A stretch of DNA of 5,483 nt, taken from Bacilli bacterium (GTDB lineage: Bacteria; Bacillota_I; Bacilli_A; RF39; UBA660). The DNA lies in NCBI GenBank assembly GCA_024683115.1, contig JAIKYM010000127.1, positions 1-5,483 of the forward strand, written 5' to 3'. Within the stretch, counting starts at the first letter, position 1. The number at the start of each line of letters is the position of its first letter. This document shows positions 1 to 4,696 of this stretch, in pieces. Under the pieces are notes generated by a model, which did not search any database, was not told the origin of the DNA, and saw only the letters and a program-made list of their open reading frames with translations. The position numbers were made by a program, and so were the translations under genes.

Positions 1-2
1 AT

Positions 3-329
3 GATGATGAATTAGATGATAATCAATATACTGCAGAAGAAGATGAAGATAATGTTAATATAAAATTAGAAGATAGTTATCTTCAAACTCTTGATGAAGG
101 TGAATATACAATCAAAGTATTATTTGCAAATGGAGAAGCTACAACTACTTTAGTTGTAACTAACGAAGATCCTAATACTATAGTCGAACCAACTTCAGCT
201 GAAGTAAAAGGTGAAGAAGAAACTAATCCAAATACAGGATTAAAGAATTATATGTTATTATTAATACCTATAATAGTAGGTGGAATAGCATTCTATTGTG
301 TAAGTAAGAAATCATTCTTTAAGATTTAA
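3..329 (+). CDS. C-terminal part of a sortase-anchored surface protein (5' end outside window)
   Basis: The reading frame starting at base 3 is open from the left edge to a TAA at 327-329 and encodes the last 108 residues of a larger protein. Residues 1-24 are very acidic. Residues 25-52 (SYLQTLDEGEYTIKVLF through TTTLVV) look like the final strands of an X2-type Ig-like domain, where a '[L]xxGxYTlxVxFxdGexxxtf.V' pattern is usual. A Glu/Thr/Pro linker follows, then NPNTG at residues 75-79, a hydrophobic helix at about 82-100 and the tail SKKSFFKI. That is the layout of a sortase sorting signal: cleavage between T and G and transfer to peptidoglycan, with Asn in place of the Leu of LPXTG. The protein is therefore probably displayed outside the cell. 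The N-terminal binding or catalytic domains lie off the window, so no function can be named. A hairpin terminator directly follows. The frame and anchor are well supported; the Ig-like call is moderate. Confidence 0.85.
   Translation, partial: DDELDDNQYTAEEDEDNVNIKLEDSYLQTLDEGEYTIKVLFANGEATTTLVVTNEDPNTIVEPTSAEVKGEEETNPNTGLKNYMLLLIPIIVGGIAFYCVSKKSFFKI
225..323 (+). other. Cell-wall sorting signal, NPNTG type (within the surface protein)
   Basis: NPNTG is encoded at 225-239, followed by a helix rich in Leu, Ile, Val and Gly (about 246-302) and a short tail containing Lys-Lys and a further Lys. The order motif, membrane helix, basic tail is diagnostic for sortase substrates. The first-position Asn differs from canonical LPXTG and suggests a sortase with NPxTG preference. 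No sortase gene is in the window. Confidence 0.75.
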
Positions 330-356
330 AAGTAGATATTAAGTTATCTACTTTTT
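328..356 (+). terminator. Intrinsic terminator of the surface protein gene
   Basis: GTAGATA (332-338) pairs with TATCTAC (345-351) around a 6-nt loop. The stem is extended by AAAA (328-331) against the first T residues of the tract at 352-356. The left arm begins inside the TAA stop codon. The A-tract on one side and T-tract on the other mean it could also work on the opposite strand. Confidence 0.8.
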
Positions 357-359
357 ATA

Positions 360-388
360 TTGTAAAAAAAATTCTTTTAACATATAAT
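360..388 (+). promoter_or_regulatory. Sigma-A-like promoter of rny
   Basis: A -35 box TTGTAA (360-365) and a perfect -10 box TATAAT (383-388) are separated by 17 bp, the optimum spacing. The predicted transcription start is A395, which gives a leader of about 42 nt before the rny start codon. It lies immediately behind the upstream terminator, so rny is probably transcribed independently. Confidence 0.75.
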
Positions 389-393
389 AAGTT

Positions 394-411
394 TATAGAT
401 ATTAATCTATA
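394..411 (+). promoter_or_regulatory. Inverted repeat at the predicted 5' end of the rny mRNA
   Basis: TATAGAT (394-400) and ATCTATA (405-411) are perfect inverted repeats around ATTA. If transcription starts at A395, the mRNA would begin with six pairs of this stem. It could be a 5' protective hairpin or a DNA operator over the start site. The stem has only one G-C pair per arm, so it is weak, and chance is possible in such AT-rich DNA. Confidence 0.4.
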
Positions 412-436
412 TTTTTAAAGGAAAGAGGAATTTTAA

Positions 437-1990
437 ATGGTAGAAGGATATGTTCCATTTATTACTCTTATCGTTGGCCTTGTAGTAGGAATAATCGGTG
501 CCATAGTTGTAGTTATTTTAACAGGATTTGGTGCTGGTAAAAAAGCAGAAAAAATAATAAGTGCTGCTAAGAAAGAAGCAGATAGAAATAAAAGGGATGC
601 GTTAGCAGATCTAAAACAAGAAACTTTTAGATTAAAACAAGAAGCAGATAAAGAAGTTAAAGAAAGAAAACAAGCAGCTGAAGAAGCTGAAGAAAGACTT
701 TTAAAGAGAGAAAAATCTTTAGATAATAGAGAAGAATTATTACAAAATAGAGATGCTTCATTAGATCAAAAAGAAGCTAATCTAACTGCTTTACAAAAAC
801 AAGTACAAGAAAAAGATAATAAAATGGATGCTTTAATTAAAGAAGAATTAGAGAAATTAGAAGGTATTGCTAAGTTCTCTAAAGAAAAAGCTCATGATGA
901 AATCATGAAACGTGTTGAAACTGAAATGGAAGTTGAAATAGCTGAATACATTAAGGATGAAATGGCATCAGCTAAGCTTGAAGTTGATAATCAAGCTAAA
1001 GATTTACTAGTTTCATCAATGCAAAAATATTCAAATGATGTAGCTAACTTACAAACTACATCAACAATTAGTTTACCTAATGATGAAATGAAGGGTAGAT
1101 TAATTGGTAGAGAAGGAAGAAATATTAGAACTATTGAAGCTGTAACAGGTGTTGATTTAATTATTGATGATACACCAGAAGCTATTACTATTTCTTCATT
1201 TGATCCATATAGAAGAGAAATAGCAAAAGAAACTATTGAAACTTTAATCAAGGATGGAAGAATACATCCAACGAGAATTGAAGAAATATATGATAAAGTA
1301 TGTAAGGATATTAATCAAAAGATTACTGAATTAGGTAAGAATGCTATCTATGAATTAGGATTATCTAAGATGGATCCTGAATTAGTTAGCTACATTGGTA
1401 AACTTAATTTCAGAACTTCATATGGTCAAAACTGTTTACAACATTCAATTGAAGTAGCTAATCTTTGTGGATTACTTGCTGGTGAATTAAATGAAAATGT
1501 TAATTTAGCTAAGAGAGCCGGTTTATTACACGATATTGGTAAATCAATAGATTTTGAAACTGAAGGTTCACATGTTGAAATAGGTAAAGACTTAGCTAAG
1601 AAATTTGGTGAAGATCCAGTTGTTATCAATTCAATTGCATCACACCATGGTGATGAAGAACAAAAGAGTGTAATTGCTGTGTTAGTTCAAATAGCTGATA
1701 CATTATCAGCTGCACGTCCTGGCGCAAGAAATGACACTATGGATAAATATGTTGAAAGACTTGAACAACTAGAAGAAATTGGTAACTCATTCGATGGTGT
1801 TGAAAAATCATATGCAATGCAAGCTGGTAGAGAAATTAGAGTAATCGTTAAACCTGGCGAAGTAGATGATTTAATGAGTATGAAAATTGCTAGAGATATT
1901 AAAAATAGAATTGAAGCTGAAATGCAATATCCTGGTACAATTAAGATTACAGTTATTCGTGAAACAAGAGCACAAGAAGAAGCAAAATAA
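437..1990 (+). CDS. rny: Ribonuclease Y, membrane-anchored endoribonuclease
   Basis: RNase Y initiates bulk mRNA decay and processes some RNAs by endonucleolytic cleavage at the inner face of the membrane, in many Bacillota within a degradosome-like network. All family parts are present in the 517 residues; the Bacillus protein is about 520. An N-terminal membrane helix lies at about 7-30. A long charged coiled coil (about 36-190) contains Lys/Glu/Gln-rich heptads. A KH domain has the GxxG loop IGREGRNI at 223-230, followed by LIIDDTPEAI. The HD phosphodiesterase domain (about 325-430) has H336, the H365-D366 pair in AGLLHDIGKS, IASHHGDEE at 400-408 and D421 in ADTLSAARPGAR. A conserved C-terminal region ends in VIRETRA. 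The metal-binding residues are intact, so the enzyme should be active. The ATG start has AGAGG (424-428) 8 nt upstream and puts the helix at the extreme N-terminus. The gene has its own promoter and terminator. The often adjacent ymdB is not found downstream. Confidence 0.98.
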   Translation: MVEGYVPFITLIVGLVVGIIGAIVVVILTGFGAGKKAEKIISAAKKEADRNKRDALADLKQETFRLKQEADKEVKERKQAAEEAEERLLKREKSLDNREELLQNRDASLDQKEANLTALQKQVQEKDNKMDALIKEELEKLEGIAKFSKEKAHDEIMKRVETEMEVEIAEYIKDEMASAKLEVDNQAKDLLVSSMQKYSNDVANLQTTSTISLPNDEMKGRLIGREGRNIRTIEAVTGVDLIIDDTPEAITISSFDPYRREIAKETIETLIKDGRIHPTRIEEIYDKVCKDINQKITELGKNAIYELGLSKMDPELVSYIGKLNFRTSYGQNCLQHSIEVANLCGLLAGELNENVNLAKRAGLLHDIGKSIDFETEGSHVEIGKDLAKKFGEDPVVINSIASHHGDEEQKSVIAVLVQIADTLSAARPGARNDTMDKYVERLEQLEEIGNSFDGVEKSYAMQAGREIRVIVKPGEVDDLMSMKIARDIKNRIEAEMQYPGTIKITVIRETRAQEEAK

Positions 1991-2007
1991 TTGCTTCTTT
2001 TTATTTT
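1974..2007 (+). terminator. Intrinsic terminator of rny, overlapping its coding end
   Basis: AAGAAGCAA (1977-1985) pairs perfectly with TTGCTTCTT (1991-1999) around the loop AATAA, which contains the stop codon. Three further pairs, one of them G-U, extend the stem outward. A run TTTTTATTTT (1998-2007) follows. The left arm encodes the last residues of RNase Y. Confidence 0.85.
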
Positions 2008-2026
2008 ACATATTTTAATAAAAATA

Positions 2027-2057
2027 TTGATATTATCTATTTATAATGTGATATAAT
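2027..2057 (+). promoter_or_regulatory. Promoter of the SPFH gene (extended -10)
   Basis: The -10 box TATAAT (2052-2057) is preceded by TGA, giving the extended TGn element. TTGATA at 2027-2032 is a good -35 box but sits at a long 19-bp spacing, which the extended -10 may compensate for. The predicted start is near A2064, for a leader of about 41 nt. Confidence 0.6.
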
Positions 2058-2088
2058 TTAATTATGATGATAATCAAATATCAAAATT

Positions 2089-2096
2089 AGGAGGAG
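2089..2096 (+). promoter_or_regulatory. Strong ribosome binding site of the SPFH gene
   Basis: AGGAGGAG is the strongest Shine-Dalgarno match in the window. The core AGGAGG ends 10 nt before the ATG at 2105. It fixes the start codon and suggests high expression. Confidence 0.85.
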
Positions 2097-2104
2097 ACAA
2101 GAAT

Positions 2105-3340
2105 ATGGGATTAATCAAAGCAGCACTTGGTTCAATCGAACAAGTAGTAGGCGATCAATTTAAAGAATTTATCACATGTCCTACTGTATCAAATGATGTA
2201 ATTATTCAAAGAGGAACAGTAAAACATGGTGATGCTAACACAACATGGACTGAAGGAGTTATCTCTAATGGTTCTGGTATAGCTGTACCTGAAGGAATGG
2301 CAATGATGATTGTAGACAATGGTAAAATTGTTGAATTCACTGCTGAACCTGGTACATTTACATTTGATTCTTCTTCTGAACCATCAATTTTCTGTGGTGG
2401 ATTAGGAACTGGAATTATTAACTCAATCAAGACTATCGGAAGCCGTATCACTTATGGTGGACAAGCCGCTAAAGATCAAAGAGTTTATTATGTTAATATT
2501 AAGAAGATACCTGGATTAACTTATGGTTCTCAACAACCATTATTAATCTATGATAAAATCTATAAATCTATTAACATTACTTATAACGGACAATATGAAG
2601 TTAGAGTAGCAGACCCTGCTATCTTAATTGCTAACGTTGTTGGTGCAAATCCAAGAGATACATTAAAATTAAATGATATCTTCACATCAGAAGGAAATAC
2701 TTCTATGTTAAAACAACAATTTGCTCAAAATATTGGACAAGCAATTGCTCAAACTTTAACTCAAAATGATATTTCATTCGTTCAATTACCTGGTTTCTAT
2801 AACCAAATAACAATGAAGATGAACGAATTATTAGGAAACACTTGGGGAGCTAACTACGGTTTAGTTGTTGAAAATGTAGTAGTTAATACTGCACCAACTG
2901 AAGAAAGTAGAAAGATTATTACTGAACAAGACGCTAAGATTTCTGAAACTGAAAGAATGGGTCAAGTTTACTCTTCAAATCTTCAAGGTACTATGGCTGC
3001 AGATGTTGGTGCTGCAATGAGAAATGCCGCATCTAACGAAGGCGGAGCTATGATGGGATTCATGGGATTCGGAATGGCTCAACAACAAGCTGGTAATATT
3101 ATGGGAACAGTTATGGCTCAACCACAACAAGCTCCTGTACAAGCTGCTCCAGTTCAACCTGCTGCACCTGTACAACCAGTTCAACCTGTAGCACCTGTTG
3201 CTCCAGTTGCTCCTGTTGCTCCTGCTGCTCCAGTTGAAGCTGCTCCAGTAGCACCTGTTGCCCCTGCTGCACCAGTAGAAGCTGCACCTGTTGCTCCAGT
3301 TGCTGAAGCACCAGTTGTAACTGAAACTCCAGCTGAGTAA
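2105..3340 (+). CDS. SPFH/Band 7 domain protein, YdjI-like, with Pro/Ala/Val-rich tail
   Basis: This 411-residue protein matches the soluble SPFH/Band 7 family that includes Bacillus YdjI (also labelled 'virion core protein'-like in databases). The N-terminus, MGLIKAALGSIEQVVGDQFK followed by EFITCP, is the family's typical opening, an amphipathic stretch with no membrane helix. The SPFH core spans about 25-265, with the recognisable V(I/P)EGMAM segment at 61-67, then EPGTFTFD at 81-88 and a closing helical part (ESRKIITEQDAKISETERMGQVY, 267-289). YdjI in Bacillus works with YdjG and YdjH to bring PspA to stressed membranes; a membrane-stress or membrane-organising role here is inference, since no pspA, ydjG or ydjH is present. 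A Gly/Met/Ala-rich segment (302-336) precedes a Pro/Ala/Val tail (343-409). Many relatives carry a C-terminal zinc ribbon, but here the only cysteines are C25 and C97, so that element is absent. The gene is monocistronic, with its own promoter and a bidirectional terminator. Confidence 0.88.
   Translation: MGLIKAALGSIEQVVGDQFKEFITCPTVSNDVIIQRGTVKHGDANTTWTEGVISNGSGIAVPEGMAMMIVDNGKIVEFTAEPGTFTFDSSSEPSIFCGGLGTGIINSIKTIGSRITYGGQAAKDQRVYYVNIKKIPGLTYGSQQPLLIYDKIYKSINITYNGQYEVRVADPAILIANVVGANPRDTLKLNDIFTSEGNTSMLKQQFAQNIGQAIAQTLTQNDISFVQLPGFYNQITMKMNELLGNTWGANYGLVVENVVVNTAPTEESRKIITEQDAKISETERMGQVYSSNLQGTMAADVGAAMRNAASNEGGAMMGFMGFGMAQQQAGNIMGTVMAQPQQAPVQAAPVQPAAPVQPVQPVAPVAPVAPVAPAAPVEAAPVAPVAPAAPVEAAPVAPVAEAPVVTETPAE
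3131..3331 (+). repeat. Pro/Ala/Val-rich coding repeat in the SPFH protein tail
   Basis: Residues 343-409 are built almost only from Pro, Ala, Val, Gln and Glu, in APV, PVA and APVEA steps. A perfect tandem of the 14-residue unit VAPAAPVEAAPVAP occupies residues 371-384 and 385-398 (bases 3215-3256 and 3257-3298). The two DNA copies differ at 8 of 14 codons, all silent. The stretch is visibly richer in GC than its surroundings because of the Pro and Ala codons. Such tails usually form extended, disordered linkers. Confidence 0.85.
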
Positions 3341-3356
3341 TTAAAATAAAGTAAAT

Positions 3357-3387
3357 AAAAACTGTAAGGTTAACTTACAGTTTTTTT
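3357..3387. terminator. Bidirectional terminator between convergent SPFH and dGTPase-like genes
   Basis: ACTGTAAG (3361-3368) pairs with CTTACAGT (3374-3381) around GTTAA. The stem is extended by AAAA (3357-3360) against the T run at 3381-3387. Reading rightward there are seven T residues. Reading leftward the complement gives TTTTATTTAC and more T-rich sequence. The minus-strand gene's stop codon (3386-3388) overlaps the edge, so this single hairpin serves both genes. Confidence 0.88.
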
Positions 3388-4522
3388 ATTGTCTTTTTCT
3401 TGATCTAATAATACTATCTTGTCTTTTCATGTATTCATCTGTCATACCAGCAATATAATCAATTACTTTTCTAGAATCTCTAGTTGTTTGATTATATTCA
3501 TCTGTCATGTTATTAATGAAGTCTTGATAGATATATGATTCTTGATTATTTGTTCTTATATCTTCTAGATATGTTTCGAATAATAAATTGAACATTCTCT
3601 TTATATCTTCTCTTTGTTCTGCATTCATGGCAGGTCCGTATATGTATTTGTAATTAAAGTCTTTTAAGTCTTGAATTGCATCAAAGATTTTCTTAGACAT
3701 TGATATATATGGTTTATCAATTGAATTAATAATTATATCTTTAACAATTGTTTCAACTATACTACTATTTGAACTTCCAAGTATTTCTCTAATAGATTCA
3801 GGTATTTGAGATATATCTAATCTTTTTAATTCAATAGCATCTTCTATATCTTTGCCTAGATATGCAATTACATCTGATATTCTTACGACACATCCTTCAA
3901 GAGTCATAGGTTTTAATTCTTTTGAATGATTAGGATCTACATAGCATTGTTCATAATCTCTTATGAAGTCATCTTTTGTTTTAGTAACTGGTTTATATAT
4001 ATTTTCTACTATTTCACCATTGTGGCATAGAATACCATCTAATACTTGAACAGTTAGATTTCTTCCTTTACCAAAATTTTCAGATACATTTAATCTTCTT
4101 ACAGATTCAACATTGTGCATGAAATATGTATTATCATACTTTAGTGATAATTCATTTAAATATGATTCTCCTAAATGTCCAAATGGAACATGACCTATAT
4201 CGTGTCCAAGTGCCATAGCCTCTATTAAATCTTCATTTAATCCTAAAGCTCTTCCTATAGATCTTGCTGTTCTAGATACTAATTGAACATGTAAGTTTCT
4301 TTTAGTTATATGATCATTTAATTCTCCTGAAAATACTTGAGTTTTATCAGAATATCTATTATATGATAGAGAATACATTATTCTATCTACATCTCTAAAG
4401 AAGTTAGGTCTATAGTCTTCAGTTAGATTACCATGTAATCTGATAGCTTGTTCATCTCTACATGCATATTGAGATAAGTTTTTTTCGCTGTAAAGCATTC
4501 TGCTTTTTACTACTTCTAGCAT
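3386..4522 (-). CDS. HD-domain dNTP triphosphohydrolase, dGTPase (Dgt) family
   Basis: The family hydrolyses dGTP, or other dNTPs, to the deoxynucleoside and triphosphate in the cytoplasm and so tunes dNTP pools. Numbered from the longest possible start at 4534 (382 residues), the visible signatures are: RPNFFRDVDRIMYSLSYNR then KTQVF (42-67), the substrate-site opening of the family; H82 of the first HD helix; LGHDIGHVPFGHLGE (109-123), with the H111-D112 metal pair plus H115 and H120; FMHNVESVRRL (138-148), the F(E)HNxxSxR motif; DGILCHNGE (166-174); and RISDVIAYLGKDIEDAI (218-234), carrying the last metal ligand D221. The core is complete and probably active. I chose ATG 4522-4520 (378 residues) because AGGTGAT (4536-4530) lies 7 nt upstream; GTG 4534 and ATG 4531 have no such site before them. 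It is divergent from the HTH-TM gene and convergent with the SPFH gene. Substrate specificity cannot be read from sequence. Some dGTPases act in phage defence, but nothing here indicates that. Confidence 0.9.
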   Translation of the reverse strand: MLEVVKSRMLYSEKNLSQYACRDEQAIRLHGNLTEDYRPNFFRDVDRIMYSLSYNRYSDKTQVFSGELNDHITKRNLHVQLVSRTARSIGRALGLNEDLIEAMALGHDIGHVPFGHLGESYLNELSLKYDNTYFMHNVESVRRLNVSENFGKGRNLTVQVLDGILCHNGEIVENIYKPVTKTKDDFIRDYEQCYVDPNHSKELKPMTLEGCVVRISDVIAYLGKDIEDAIELKRLDISQIPESIREILGSSNSSIVETIVKDIIINSIDKPYISMSKKIFDAIQDLKDFNYKYIYGPAMNAEQREDIKRMFNLLFETYLEDIRTNNQESYIYQDFINNMTDEYNQTTRDSRKVIDYIAGMTDEYMKRQDSIIRSRKRQ

Positions 4523-4529
4523 TGTTTTC

Positions 4530-4536
4530 ATCACCT
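4530..4536 (-). promoter_or_regulatory. Ribosome binding site that decides the dGTPase-like start
   Basis: On the minus strand AGGTGAT matches the anti-Shine-Dalgarno complement (within AGGAGGTGAT) and ends 7 nt before ATG 4522-4520. It overlaps the two upstream candidate starts, GTG 4534 and ATG 4531, which would then have no binding site of their own. Confidence 0.6.
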
Positions 4537-4543
4537 AGAAGTT

Positions 4544-4574
4544 ATTATATCAAAAAAATAATAAATATAGTCAA
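4544..4574 (-). promoter_or_regulatory. Promoter of the dGTPase-like gene
   Basis: On the minus strand, TTGACT (4574-4569) and a perfect TATAAT (4549-4544) are 19 bp apart, and the -10 is extended by TGA (4552-4550). The predicted start is at about A4536, leaving a leader of only about 14 nt before ATG 4522. The architecture copies that of the SPFH promoter. Confidence 0.7.
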
Positions 4575-4615
4575 AAAATATAGGTTTAAAATATCCTTTG
4601 TTGTGCTGTTCTAAT

Positions 4616-4644
4616 TTGCTTATTTACACATATTATTGTATAAT
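4616..4644 (+). promoter_or_regulatory. Promoter of the HTH-transmembrane gene
   Basis: TTGCTT (4616-4621) and a perfect TATAAT (4639-4644) are separated by 17 bp. The predicted start is A4651, giving a leader of about 46 nt. It runs divergently from the dGTPase-like promoter, with about 41 bp between the two -35 boxes, so a bound regulator could affect both. Confidence 0.72.
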
Positions 4645-4666
4645 ATAGCTACAACTGAAGGGATAT

Positions 4667-4683
4667 TATCAATATAATTGATA
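4667..4683. promoter_or_regulatory. 17-bp palindrome in the leader of the HTH-TM gene, possible operator
   Basis: TATCAATATAATTGATA has perfect 7-bp arms around ATA. It lies about 16 bp after the predicted transcription start and touches the AGGGA ribosome binding site (4683-4687). This is a natural place for an autoregulatory operator of the XRE protein encoded next. As RNA the loop would be only 3 nt and the stem AT-rich, so a DNA site is the better guess. Confidence 0.4.
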
Positions 4684-4696
4684 GGGATGGTTGATT

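Noticed and set aside
991..1251. Minus-strand open frames inside rny (991-1251 and 1426-1629)
   Set aside because: They lie opposite well-conserved RNase Y coding sequence, have no ribosome binding site or promoter, and their translations resemble no protein family.
16..2077. Shared 12-mer GATGATAATCAA at 16-27 and 2066-2077
   Set aside because: The first copy is coding (Asp-Asp-Asn-Gln) and the second is in a leader; AT-rich GAT repeats make this a likely coincidence.
2027..2084. Imperfect inverted repeat around the SPFH promoter: TTGATAT at 2027-2033 with ATATCAA at 2078-2084, and ATTATC with GATAAT further in
   Set aside because: It needs a 3-nt bulge and a wide loop, and consists almost only of A and T; expected by chance at this base composition.
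2206..2451. Minus-strand open frame within the SPFH core
   Set aside because: It is antisense to a conserved domain with no initiation signal, and the composition is that of a shadow frame.
2975..3311. Minus-strand Leu/Gln-rich frames opposite the SPFH tail (2975-3184 and 3111-3311)
   Set aside because: Their Leu/Gln/Glu/Val and Ser/His repeats are the direct consequence of antisense reading of the Pro/Ala/Val codons and the segment before them; no start signals.
3386..4522. dGTPase-like gene as part of an anti-phage defence island
   Set aside because: Some dGTPases defend against phage, but no toxin, nuclease, restriction, retron or mobile-element gene is nearby and the neighbours look chromosomal.
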